Source: UKL13-3 sp943369665 (GTDB lineage: Bacteria > Bacteroidota > Bacteroidia > UKL13-3). From it: DNA of 64,000 bases. A program made the position numbers and the translations under genes. This document shows, in pieces, positions 8,953 to 17,135 of the stretch (positions are counted from its first letter, which is position 1; each line of letters opens with the position of its first letter). The stretch lies in NCBI GenBank assembly GCA_943369665.1, contig CALRNX020000007.1, forward strand, positions 62,001 through 126,000, written 5' to 3'. The notes beneath the pieces were generated by a model, which was given only the letters and a program-made list of their open reading frames with translations, had not been told where the DNA came from and did not search any database.

Positions 8953-9226
8953 CCCCCCCGTTCACGCGAACGTCTCGTTCGTGTGGCTTGGTCTGCGGTA
9001 TCTCACCATGACTTATAACTACTTTTGGCTACACAATAGTACTATTTAATGGGTTTAATTTATCGTTTTACACAACAAAGCCCAACCCGCTTTTACACTG
9101 GTTGGGCTTTACATTCGACAATTATTGCCGCGTGGGTAGTTTCCAGTTCAGCTTATTTCTGCTATCTTCTTCACACGAACAAGATGTTCGCGTGAGCTTG
9201 CAGTCTGCATGTTAGAAAGAACGGGG
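8953..9226 (+). repeat. REPIN-like element, copy 5
   Basis: A full copy, with the left palindrome at about 8959-8984, the hairpin core near 9075-9110 and the right palindrome CACACGAACAAGATGTTCGC near 9172-9194. A run of ten C residues precedes it, as in copies 3, 4 and 6. Confidence 0.85.
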
Positions 9227-9294
9227 TGATGAATGGGACACGTAGAAATTACAAATTCAATTAGAACAACCTCTCGCACGTTTAAAACAAAAAA

Positions 9295-9402
9295 GAGAAG
9301 ACTTTTTACGTCTTCTCTCTTGTCTTTCTTCAGTAACAAACCTGTTGAAAATAAATGAAATATAAAAATCGCTAACTAAAAAGTGATAAATGGGACACTG
9401 CC
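9295..9402. repeat. Cassette-junction repeat C, copy 2
   Basis: Nearly identical to 8132-8239, beginning with the GAAGAC..GTCTTC inverted repeat and ending in GGGACACTGCC next to the stop of the immunity-like gene. Confidence 0.75.
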
Positions 9403-9421
9403 ATGTAATCTGCACTGCCCG

Positions 9422-10180
9422 TCATTTTGTTTTCATTGATTTAATTACTCCCGATTTAATCAATTCTATCTGAGCATTATCAAAAAATGCAACTTGCCCT
9501 GTTTTTCCAATATAATAATTCAATTCTCTATCTACTATTCTTAATGGATTATACATTTCTAATTTTTTATCCATAATTACGGGTACTGTATTATTACTTA
9601 TCGGATCCTCATAATAATACCAGTTGCTCTCGGGAATAATTTGCTTAAAAAACTTACCCAATATGAGTGTTAAAGCAGTTGAATAAACTGAAATATCTTT
9701 ACCTAATTTTAAATCAGCATTGAGAACAGAGTCCACCTTTTTTAAGTTTTCAAGTTCTTCAAATTTTAAGATTAAGTTATAATGATCTAAAAAAGTTTGA
9801 ATTATAGAATCAGATTTGGTGATATCTTTGATATTAAAAACAAAGCTATTCATGTGTTCCTTACTCGCAATTTCCTCACATTTTTTTATATATTTATCAA
9901 AATCCTCTTTATTCTTAAATCCAAAAGCATGGGTATCAAAATCACATATTAGACTATTGTCTTTTGCTATATATATTTTTCTTTGATAACTAATAGATTG
10001 CTCTTCGTCTAATTTTACCTTTTGACTATTCAGCAATTCTTCCAGCTGAAAATTCGTATAGCTATATATATCTATACCATAAAACCATTCATTTTTAACT
10101 TTCATATTGTCATTATGCGTTTGAGCAAATATAAAACCAATAGACACCGTCATTGATAAAAACACCATTATTATTTTCAT
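9422..10180 (-). CDS. Secreted protein, candidate immunity protein
   Basis: A 252-aa protein when started at the ATG that gives a clean signal peptide (MKIIMVFLSMTVSIGFIFAQ); an ATG 33 bases upstream gives a longer but less signal-like N-terminus. No domain recognised; the body is helical and charged. It follows, with a short gap, a toxin-like frame cut by the RAYT element. Function inferred from array context. Confidence 0.55.
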   Translation of the reverse strand: MKIIMVFLSMTVSIGFIFAQTHNDNMKVKNEWFYGIDIYSYTNFQLEELLNSQKVKLDEEQSISYQRKIYIAKDNSLICDFDTHAFGFKNKEDFDKYIKKCEEIASKEHMNSFVFNIKDITKSDSIIQTFLDHYNLILKFEELENLKKVDSVLNADLKLGKDISVYSTALTLILGKFFKQIIPESNWYYYEDPISNNTVPVIMDKKLEMYNPLRIVDRELNYYIGKTGQVAFFDNAQIELIKSGVIKSMKTK

Positions 10181-10193
10181 CTTTTTACTTAAA

Positions 10194-10288
10194 TTAATCG
10201 CACTGCAATTCAAATTCAGCAGGATCTGGATCTGTCGAGGGTGTCGGAGTGGTGGAAATTTGGTCAGTAAAATCTGCTGGATTTACCC
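10194..10288 (-). pseudogene. Toxin C-terminal remnant next to the RAYT element
   Basis: A minus-strand frame (PADFTDQISTTPTPSTDPDP.. ending ELQCD) stops at 10194-10196, just before the immunity-like gene. The P/T/D-rich tail is typical of a linker. The RAYT element begins at the upstream edge and presumably separated it from its RHS gene. Confidence 0.4.
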
Positions 10289-10985
10289 CCGTTCACGCGA
10301 ACGTCTCGTTCGTGTGGCTTGGTCTTCACATCATCTATAAACACTTTTGGTTGCACCATCCTACTATCTAATTGGCAATACCTTCAATGGACTTTCATTG
10401 CTTGCAGAACTCAACCTGTAATGCTCAGGCCTACTTACCAATCCCATTTCTACAGGGTTCATATGAATGTATCTTTCTTTTTGCTCAATAAACTTAATAG
10501 AATAAAGTTCTTCCGGATGATTGGTGTGTTGCCAAAACTGATATTCTTGTTTTTGTCCAGATTGAGCACCAGCTTTCTTAAATGCTTCAAGTAACCATTC
10601 CCGCCTGCTTTCTCTTTGGTTACTTTTAATTTCATTTAAAATACTCCTTGATGTAAAACCTTTCATATCTCTTAATAATTCACCCAATGTACCTTTATCT
10701 GCACCGGCAATCATATGAACATGGCTTGGCAAAATGCAGTATGCATACAACATCAATCCTTTCTTTTTCTGACAATACTTTATGCTGTTTATAAGAATAT
10801 CAACATAAACTTCTCTTGTAAATACATCAATCCAATCCACAACTACAAATGTGATAAAATAGATTTTTCCCTCCTCCGTCTTTAAGTATTCTGACATAAA
10901 TACAAGATATAAAATCTAAGGATATTTTTTATTAGTGACGTTTGATACTATCCTCGTACGAACGAGACGTTCGCGAGAACTTCCA
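10286..10985. mobile_element. RAYT element: transposase gene flanked by inverted REP palindromes
   Basis: The left end carries the same palindrome as the REPIN-like repeats (CGCGAACGTCTCGTTCG at about 10296). The right end carries it in reverse orientation (CGAACGAGACGTTCGCG at about 10960-10976). The transposase gene lies between. The first 70 bases inside the left end also resemble the corresponding part of the short repeats (ACACTTTTGG / CTACTATCTAAT versus CTACTTTTGG / GTACTATTTAAT), so the short repeats look like internal-deletion derivatives of this element. Confidence 0.75.
10364..10897 (-). CDS. REP-associated HUH transposase (RAYT, Y1_Tnp family)
   Basis: A 177-aa protein with the HUH motif HVH at residues 59-61 (ILPSHVHMI) and the family signature YIHMNPVEMGLV near residue 140. 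RAYT proteins nick single-stranded palindromic REP sequences and are thought to spread REPIN pairs. The gene is enclosed by inverted copies of the palindrome found at the ends of the neighbouring repeats, which is the usual relationship. The catalytic tyrosine cannot be assigned with confidence. No frameshift is seen, so it may be active. Confidence 0.85.
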   Translation of the reverse strand: MSEYLKTEEGKIYFITFVVVDWIDVFTREVYVDILINSIKYCQKKKGLMLYAYCILPSHVHMIAGADKGTLGELLRDMKGFTSRSILNEIKSNQRESRREWLLEAFKKAGAQSGQKQEYQFWQHTNHPEELYSIKFIEQKERYIHMNPVEMGLVSRPEHYRLSSASNESPLKVLPIR

Positions 10986-10988
10986 TAT

Positions 10989-11160
10989 TATTTAAAATAC
11001 AAAGCCCAACCAGTTTTTATACTTGGTTGGGCTTTGTACTTTATTGCCGCGTGGGTAGTTTCCTGTTCACTTTATTTCTGCTATCATCTTCACACGAAAA
11101 AGATTTTCGCGTGAACTTGTTGGTGGAATGTTAGAAAGAGCGGGGAGAAAGAACGGGGGG
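10989..11160 (+). repeat. Partial REPIN-like element, copy 6
   Basis: It has the hairpin core (AAAGCCCAACC..GGTTGGGCTTT near 11001-11035), the GCCGCGTGGGTAGTTTCC stretch and a right palindrome (CACACGAAAAAGATTTTCGC at about 11091), but no left palindrome of its own; the RAYT right end takes its place. Confidence 0.75.
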
Positions 11161-11372
11161 TTTAATTTATCGTTTTACACAACAAAGCCCAACCCATTTT
11201 TACACTGGTTGGGCTTTACATTCGACAATTATTGCCGCGTGGGTAGTTTCCTGTTCTGTTTATCTCTGCTATCATCTTCACACGAAAAAGATTTTCGCGT
11301 GAACTTGTAGGTGACATGTTAGAAAGAACTGGAGAACTTGTTGGTGGAATGTTAGAAAGAGCGGGGAGAAGC
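11161..11372 (+). repeat. Partial REPIN-like element, copy 7, nested with a duplicated tail
   Basis: It starts inside the core (GTTTAATTTATCG), contains the hairpin and the right palindrome, then repeats the tail GTTGGTGGAATGTTAGAAAG seen at the end of copy 6. This looks like an insertion of one copy into another, near the tail. Confidence 0.7.
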
Positions 11373-12083
11373 GGCAAGTTGTATTGTTCCAGATCTACTT
11401 TCTACAAATATGCGGGGCTTGTGAGAAAACATCGTAGAAAAACGGAGCTCCGTAAAACTAAACTGAGTATACAGTCCACCCGTATTTTTGAATTTGTACA
11501 TGTTGATACTACATGGTTGTACACGATCAAAGACGGCCCTGTCCGTGCTGTGATCATTAAAGACAATTATTCCAAAAAAGTGCTTCATCAAGCTGTTGTC
11601 GATAGTGGTAACTCCAAATGGATTGCGCTGCTTTTACAGGAAATGTTTAGCATTTATAAACTCTACCAATATAGCCAGCCAATTACTATTGTCTCTGATG
11701 GTGGTTCGGAAAACAAAGGGGAAGTACTAAACTGGATTAATACCTTTGACAAGGATGCCGTTATCAAAAAAACAGCGAAAACAATCGACTTCCAATACAC
11801 CAACAATGAGATAGAAAGCACATTTAACATATTCAAAAATGAGTATATCGGGCAAACTGAGATTGCCGACAAAGAGCATTCCCGTAAGTTGCTGAAAGAT
11901 TTTCAACTGTATAATGACAACCAGCGATATCCGATTGCTCTTTATGGATTAATTGCTCAAGAGGTGTTTGATGGGGCTGTTCCAGATAAATACAGATTCC
12001 GTAATGACATCCAACATGCTGCCAAGAATCGACATATTAGGAACAAATCAGCTCTGTTCTGTGATGTTTGCTCTGCAAAATAA
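11373..12083 (+). pseudogene. Truncated IS transposase (DDE integrase core)
   Basis: About 236 residues of a retroviral-integrase-type transposase: the DDE triad is visible as VDTTW, VSDGGSEN and NNEIES, with the usual spacing. The DNA-binding N-terminus is missing; the open frame continues upstream only through repeat sequence, so it is a 5'-truncated remnant fused to a REPIN tail. No inverted repeats of an intact IS were found. Region 12084-12206 downstream holds nothing recognisable. Confidence 0.7.
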
Positions 12084-12206
12084 GGTTGACCAGCCCAGTT
12101 TTAAGTTCTCAATCAAGGTAACCATACTTTTTAAGTACATCCCCCTTTAAAAATTCATCCTTTTGTGCTTTACTTTTTCTAATCCTAGCATTTTAGCCTG
12201 AAAACG

Positions 12207-12248
12207 GATATTCGTACCCTTTTATATCACTTCTTCGTGGAAATTTAT
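12207..12248. repeat. Cassette-junction repeat B, copy 2
   Basis: It shares ATATTCGTACCCTTTTATAT and the CGTGGAAA end with 5696-5736 and lies directly downstream of the immunity gene of the intact-looking RHS tail. Confidence 0.7.
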
Positions 12249-12250
12249 GC

Positions 12251-12871
12251 CTACATATCAAGAGTACTTTTTCTCCCATAAATCTTAGTCCTAACCTTTC
12301 TATATTTTAAGTCTCTATCCTTTATTACATCCACGGTTAGCTTCAATAATTTACTCTTTGTGTGTAACGAATCTTTTTCATAATCACAATGATCAATTGT
12401 AAAAAACGTTGTATCATTTCCTTGTTTTAAATATAACAGTTCCGAGACGGCATCATCTAGCGAAGGATTGCATTTAGGGCTTTGCTTTATCGAACTAATT
12501 TTTTGTTGTTCGAAATATCTAAATATTGTGTCTGCATTAATTATATATGGTCCTTCAATGAAATTTAACTGCCTTTTATTTCTTTTTTTTATAACATCTT
12601 CTTTTGTTAAATAAGGCTTTCTATCAAACCTAGAGAACAACTTGATTTTATATTCATTATTCTCGAGATATATAAAAAAAACACTATTAGGAGGAAAGCT
12701 ATATTTATCTGACATCATAAATGCTGGAGAATAATAAATAAATGTATTCGTTTTTGATTTTATATTTTCAATATCCCTTTGATAGTCAAAAGTTAACTGC
12801 CCCTTAGGCTTAATACTACATCCTGAAAAAATTAAATATATGACTATAAAATAATATCTGTGCGTTTTCAT
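12251..12871 (-). CDS. Lipoprotein, candidate immunity protein for the RHS tip at 12885-14378
   Basis: A 206-aa protein with a lipoprotein signal (YYFIVIYLIFSGCSIKPKG; lipobox IFSGC). It begins 13 bases after the RHS stop, so it is in the immunity position. No domain recognised. The lipid anchor would place it at the cell envelope, where it could intercept an incoming effector. Confidence 0.65.
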   Translation of the reverse strand: MKTHRYYFIVIYLIFSGCSIKPKGQLTFDYQRDIENIKSKTNTFIYYSPAFMMSDKYSFPPNSVFFIYLENNEYKIKLFSRFDRKPYLTKEDVIKKRNKRQLNFIEGPYIINADTIFRYFEQQKISSIKQSPKCNPSLDDAVSELLYLKQGNDTTFFTIDHCDYEKDSLHTKSKLLKLTVDVIKDRDLKYRKVRTKIYGRKSTLDM

Positions 12872-12884
12872 ATTGAATAATTAT

Positions 12885-14378
12885 TTATTTACCATCATCA
12901 TGAACCAGTATCCCATTAGCAAAATAGTTATGATCTTCACTATCAGTATAAATTGTATACGTTTGCTGTTCAACTGATTTAAGTTCTACTAAAGAAAGCA
13001 CTTTAACAGTCTTGAGCTTAAAATCCTTTCCTATCTTAATTAGGAAATCTCCCTTGATTAGTTTATAAGCATCTATACCGTAACGATCCTTAGTTAATTC
13101 GGGCTTATAAGACTTCCATTTTAAATCTTTAGTGTAATAAGAATGATCGTATGTGCTTATAATTGTTGTGCCGTCACTTAAATATATTTTAATCAACTCT
13201 TTATGTTTTGGAGTCCCAAGCCTTTTCACAACATGATTTCTCAACGACATTGTCTGTAAATCAACTGTCCTGATTGTGTCTCCTATCATAACATGCTCTA
13301 TATTTTTCAATCCTCCATTTGCCAAGCTTATTTTAGTTCCAGCAATAAAGCAACATACATCTCGCGATTTTAAAGTACAATCTTTTGACTTTTGTATCTT
13401 TTGATCCTTAACGAAGTCATTAAGCATTTCCTTTAGTCCTTTACCAAAATCTTTCAAAAATGCTTTGCTGTTATCAGGACTAATGTGGCCTCCGAGTAAA
13501 GAAAACTCAAAAAACAAACCTGGTTCTATTCCATATGGTGGATAAGAATTCGAGGTTGTATTTTTATCATAAATCCCATCTTGTAATCCTGTATATGTCC
13601 AATAAGGGCTGCCTGATGCTGGTTCGCTAGCAAATTTTTTAATAACCTCGCTATTTGCTTTTAATCCATCTGTTCTGAGATCTCCATAATGTACCAACTC
13701 ATGAAGAAGTATAATTGCCATATAAAATGCATGATGAGCCTTCATATAATCCATATTCCAATAAGCTTCTAATTTATCATTCCAATACCTTTCTTCAAAT
13801 ACTATAACATCTTTTTTCATAGCTGCTTTTTCTGCATCTGTCCTACCTGCCATTTCATCTAAAGTAGCTTCTCCAACGCCTTGAAATTCTGCAAGGGTCT
13901 TGATTTGATCCTTTGTATTTTGAGGTAACTGACCCATAGTTAAAATCGGCCCCTTTCCTTCAGTAAACATTTCATCAATTTGTTGGTCCGACATACCAGA
14001 ATGTTCTCTGAAAGCCGCTCGAATATCTGGGCACTCTAACGTTTTTTTTGCAGCAGCAACAAACATCCGCAATTGGGCAGCGCCTGGCTTACTTTGATCA
14101 ATAACAAAAGCTCCGTCATAATCAGAATTTGAGATTGGATTATTTAATGCATAACTATAAGGACTTGTACCAGAATAAAACATGAATAATGCATCAATTT
14201 TATGCCATCTAGCTAATCTCGGGTCAAAAATCCTCTCTCCAAAATCATACTCATTTCCTTCTCCGTAAGTCTCATTATCCTTCTCCTTACCGTTGAACCC
14301 GAAGCGATAAGCTGTTGTGTACCCTACAGGAAACTTTCTGTTGTTGGATTGAGCAGTTATGGAATAGACTAGATTCAC
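12885..14378 (-). CDS. RHS core C-terminus with zincin-like toxin domain and Hint domain (5' truncated)
   Basis: A 497-residue open frame that starts only at GTG and reads further upstream for a few codons to a stop, so the long RHS repeat part is missing. Residues 20-90 are the RHS-associated core (YRFGFNGKEKDNE, YDFGERIFDPRLARWHKID, YSYALNNPISNSDYDG). A middle domain has an HExxH zinc site (LLHELVHYGD) as in polymorphic-toxin metallopeptidases. The last 150 residues are a Hint domain (CCFIAGTKISLANGG.., ending HNYFANGILVHDD), which could release the tip autoproteolytically. It is adjacent to a candidate immunity lipoprotein. The truncation point lies next to the recombinase-bearing element. 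Confidence 0.8.
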   Translation of the reverse strand: MNLVYSITAQSNNRKFPVGYTTAYRFGFNGKEKDNETYGEGNEYDFGERIFDPRLARWHKIDALFMFYSGTSPYSYALNNPISNSDYDGAFVIDQSKPGAAQLRMFVAAAKKTLECPDIRAAFREHSGMSDQQIDEMFTEGKGPILTMGQLPQNTKDQIKTLAEFQGVGEATLDEMAGRTDAEKAAMKKDVIVFEERYWNDKLEAYWNMDYMKAHHAFYMAIILLHELVHYGDLRTDGLKANSEVIKKFASEPASGSPYWTYTGLQDGIYDKNTTSNSYPPYGIEPGLFFEFSLLGGHISPDNSKAFLKDFGKGLKEMLNDFVKDQKIQKSKDCTLKSRDVCCFIAGTKISLANGGLKNIEHVMIGDTIRTVDLQTMSLRNHVVKRLGTPKHKELIKIYLSDGTTIISTYDHSYYTKDLKWKSYKPELTKDRYGIDAYKLIKGDFLIKIGKDFKLKTVKVLSLVELKSVEQQTYTIYTDSEDHNYFANGILVHDDGK

Positions 14379-14417
14379 TTGTAAGGGGTATTCAGTAATA
14401 CTTTGTTACTCTACGAA

Positions 14418-14456
14418 TATAAAAAAAGCCTTGAAAATTCAAGGCTTCAATTCTAT
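14418..14456 (-). terminator. Terminator at the element/RHS junction (copy 1)
   Basis: AAGCCTTGAA and TTCAAGGCTT form a 10-bp stem downstream of the Fic gene on the minus strand, followed on that strand by seven T residues. A near-identical hairpin and its flank TACGAATATAAAAAAAGCCT occur at 53615-53656 at the matching place of the second element. Confidence 0.85.
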
Positions 14457-14473
14457 TAAGAAAAGTTTATTCG

Positions 14474-15268
14474 CTATCGCAAAGATTCTTTTAGTGCTTT
14501 AGGAAGCATGAGCAGGAAGGGGATACATCTTTCCCAATAAAGGACGTAGTAGTTATAACCGAGTGAAATATTCTTGTAGTACTTCGGTCGATTATCCCAA
14601 TAGTACTTTTCTGTATTGATAGACCAAGCGGCATTCCCAAGCTTTGAGGCCAAGAACCACTTTTCAATCAATCGGGCTGACCTACCGTTGCCATCAGCAA
14701 AGGGATGAATCATTGCAACCCACAAATGAATCATAGAAGCATAATAAAAGGTTTCCTTATAACTAAGCTGCCTGTCCAGAAGTATCTTTATATCCTCGAA
14801 CAGCTTTGTCATTTCCTGCTTCACGAACTCTGGCTCAACGGCCATATAAACCGGACGACCTGTATCATTATCAAAAACGCCAACCTGATTCTTTCGGTAT
14901 TTTCCCATTAGACCTTTGCTAAGCAGCGTTCTGGAAAGCATGGCATGTACTTTCAATACATTTGCTTGTGTGATTTCGTTTTCAGAAGCAAACTTATACG
15001 CCTTAACAAGGTCTTCAATCTCTTGTACCTCTTTGCGTTTAGCTGCTTTTTTCTCACCCAGACTTCTCATAAAGCTATTCAGGTCAAGGGTATTACCTTC
15101 AATTTTTGAGGAGAATAATGAGGACGCGATAATGTAGTAGTTAAAGTCTTCTACGGAAAATGCCCCTCGTGTGCGAATCTTACGAAATACCCCTGACCAA
15201 TCGATAGGGTTGTTTTCGCTGTATTTAGCTAAATATTCACTTGATATTAATGTTAGTTTTTGTCTCAA
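14474..15268 (-). CDS. Fic family AMP-transferase-like protein
   Basis: A 264-aa Fic-domain protein with the complete active-site motif HPFADGNGRSAR (H188-R199) and an N-terminal inhibitory motif of the S/TxxxEG/N type (SSKIEGN, S53-E57), so it belongs to the self-inhibited class with the inhibitory helix in the same chain. Fic enzymes transfer AMP or related groups to target proteins and often act as toxins. The gene lies between the junction terminator and the recombinases of element 1 and is absent from the same place in element 2, so it looks like optional cargo. The target is unknown. Confidence 0.88.
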   Translation of the reverse strand: MRQKLTLISSEYLAKYSENNPIDWSGVFRKIRTRGAFSVEDFNYYIIASSLFSSKIEGNTLDLNSFMRSLGEKKAAKRKEVQEIEDLVKAYKFASENEITQANVLKVHAMLSRTLLSKGLMGKYRKNQVGVFDNDTGRPVYMAVEPEFVKQEMTKLFEDIKILLDRQLSYKETFYYASMIHLWVAMIHPFADGNGRSARLIEKWFLASKLGNAAWSINTEKYYWDNRPKYYKNISLGYNYYVLYWERCIPFLLMLPKALKESLR

Positions 15269-15319
15269 TTTTAGTTCTGTTGTAAGTGTTCGAATTTACA
15301 ATAATTTAAGCAGTTTCAA

Positions 15320-16198
15320 TCACCCCAAGGGATGAAACCTGTTAATCAACTCCCGTTGTTCATCAATAGAGGACTGACGGTAACCAGCCGTTGAGGATAT
15401 CCATTTGTGGCCTGCCAGAAGCTGCACCTGCTCCAGAGGGAGTTTCTTTTCATTGAGCCAGTTGGCAATTACACTCTGCCGAATGCTTTTCGGGGTTAGG
15501 TTCCTGTCCGGAAACAAACCCTTACTGGTCTCAATCAGGTAGTGAATACCGTCTGTTCCCATTGGTTGCCCTAATTTACCCAAAATGAGCGTTTCTGTGG
15601 GACTATCTTTTCGGATTAGCTTAGGTCTGCCTTCTGATAGGTATTTGTCCAACAGGCGGTATTGTCTGGTGTTGAGTTCTAAATGCCTTCTACCTAGTGT
15701 CCTGCTTCCTTTCAGGTAGACTGTTCCCTTATCAAGGTCAATATTGGAAGTCTTTAACTCGCTAATCTCTCCCGGTGTTAATCCCTGATAAATCAGAAAG
15801 GAAATAATCAATTGGTTCTTCAGTTTCAAGTCCTGATATCGTTCCTCTCGCTCCATCAACATCTCCAATTCCTTTGTGCTGAATAAATCATTCGTGATAA
15901 CTTGTTTCTTTCTACTTGCCCCCTTCAAAAACAACCTGCGACAAGGGTGGTCATTTCTCCTGCCAATTTCAATCAAGTAATCATAATACCTTTTTATAGC
16001 AGCCAGTATGCGATTACGATATCCGACATTCCGGTGAGCTTCAGCAAGGTCACCCATATATTTTACAATGTCCTTGTATTTATACTCCTCCTGGTTTGGA
16101 TGACGCTGGCAATAAAGGTTGACCTGATAGGAATAGGTCTCAATGGTTCTTGGTGTGTGACCTTGTCGTGAAAGGTATTGTTCAAATGTTATGTCCAT
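15320..16198 (-). CDS. Tyrosine recombinase, degenerate partner (element 1)
   Basis: A 292-aa XerC/D-like protein; the start at 16198 is chosen because the longer frame overlaps the partner gene and the paralogue starts at the matching place. N-terminal SAM-like domain (TFEQYLSRQGHTPRTIETYS), then a catalytic domain in which the box I arginine is replaced (YQGLTPGEISELK; normally GLR) and the HxxR/H set reads KSIRQSVI. The GHKWISSTAGYRQ end with the nucleophile tyrosine is kept. It lies 1 base after the active-looking partner. This suggests a two-subunit recombinase with one regulatory or partly dead member. Confidence 0.85.
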   Translation of the reverse strand: MDITFEQYLSRQGHTPRTIETYSYQVNLYCQRHPNQEEYKYKDIVKYMGDLAEAHRNVGYRNRILAAIKRYYDYLIEIGRRNDHPCRRLFLKGASRKKQVITNDLFSTKELEMLMEREERYQDLKLKNQLIISFLIYQGLTPGEISELKTSNIDLDKGTVYLKGSRTLGRRHLELNTRQYRLLDKYLSEGRPKLIRKDSPTETLILGKLGQPMGTDGIHYLIETSKGLFPDRNLTPKSIRQSVIANWLNEKKLPLEQVQLLAGHKWISSTAGYRQSSIDEQRELINRFHPLG

Positions 16199-16199
16199 A

Positions 16200-17135
16200 T
16201 TATCCTCCGAATGCTTCCAGAATAGCGGTTTGCCGCTTCCTGCGTTTTGAATAGATGTGTGATGTATCAATATCGCTGTGGCCCAAAAAGCCCTGCACAA
16301 ACTCAATCGTTGCGCCATTATCCAGTAAGTGGGTTGCAATGCTGTGGCGCAAACAATGAAGCGTAATTTCCTTAGCAATCATTTGTTCGTTGTTGGTCTT
16401 TTGTATCAGTTCCTTCAGGCGGTCATTAAGCTTATCCGCTTTCATCCGGGTTCCTATATTATTTATAAAAAAGGCATGGCCCTCTTCGAACTTGTTATTG
16501 CGGAAATACTTTGGTCTTTCATAAATGATATACTCCTTCAGGTTTCTGATTACAACATCGGAAACTGGTATTGTTCTGCTTTTACCTCCTTTACCATCCC
16601 GGACGGTCAGGGTTCCTTTGTGCAATTGCACATCGGTGGTATTCAGGTTGTACATTTCACTGCGTCTTAACCCGCAGCCATACGCCACTGAAATAATCGC
16701 TACATCCCTCTTGGTTTCACATTGGGCATAAAGCAACTTAATCTCCTCAACCGTCAGGATATTACGCTCTTTATACTTGCTCAGTTGAAACTTGGGAAGC
16801 CTTGCTGGTGATGATTCAATGACCTCCATATCCAGCAGGTAATCGAAGAATAACCTCAATGCAAACAATTGTCCTTTGATAACCGAATCACTCAAACCGC
16901 CTTCTCTGCGCTGGTTAGGTCGTTCTTTCAAATAGTCATGGTAAGCAATGATTTCTGTAGCCTTGACTTCCTGAATGCGGCTTATGCCCAAGTTTTCAAT
17001 AAAGAACATGAACTCTCTTGCATGGTTAGCATAGTTGGTGTTCTTGCCCCTTGAGTACCCCTTGGTCTTTATAAACCGGGAGAAATCCCTGTAATACTGT
17101 TCGAACTGTGGATTATGAATCGGCAGGTTTTTCAT
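16200..17135 (-). CDS. Tyrosine recombinase, catalytically complete partner (element 1)
   Basis: A 311-aa tyrosine recombinase with all key residues visible: box I R in GCGLRRSEMYNL, K in KGGKSRTIPVS, HxxR in LHCLRHSIATHLL, and GHSDIDTSHIYSK with the nucleophile Y. The N-terminal core-binding domain is normal (YYRDFSRFIKTKGYSRGK). Its start overlaps the stop of the preceding small ORF (ATGA). Together with its partner it forms a tandem recombinase module as in RIT/BIM-type elements or Tn554-like pairs, and probably moves this element. Confidence 0.9.
   Translation of the reverse strand: MKNLPIHNPQFEQYYRDFSRFIKTKGYSRGKNTNYANHAREFMFFIENLGISRIQEVKATEIIAYHDYLKERPNQRREGGLSDSVIKGQLFALRLFFDYLLDMEVIESSPARLPKFQLSKYKERNILTVEEIKLLYAQCETKRDVAIISVAYGCGLRRSEMYNLNTTDVQLHKGTLTVRDGKGGKSRTIPVSDVVIRNLKEYIIYERPKYFRNNKFEEGHAFFINNIGTRMKADKLNDRLKELIQKTNNEQMIAKEITLHCLRHSIATHLLDNGATIEFVQGFLGHSDIDTSHIYSKRRKRQTAILEAFGG

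Noticed and set aside
9148..9339. Minus-strand frame of 63 codons
   Set aside because: It lies across the end of a REPIN-like repeat and junction repeat C; no coding features.
2579..11372. CRISPR array from the regularly spaced repeats
   Set aside because: Repeat units are about 270 bp with palindromic ends and gene-sized spacers; no cas genes and no 25-45 bp repeat-spacer pattern.
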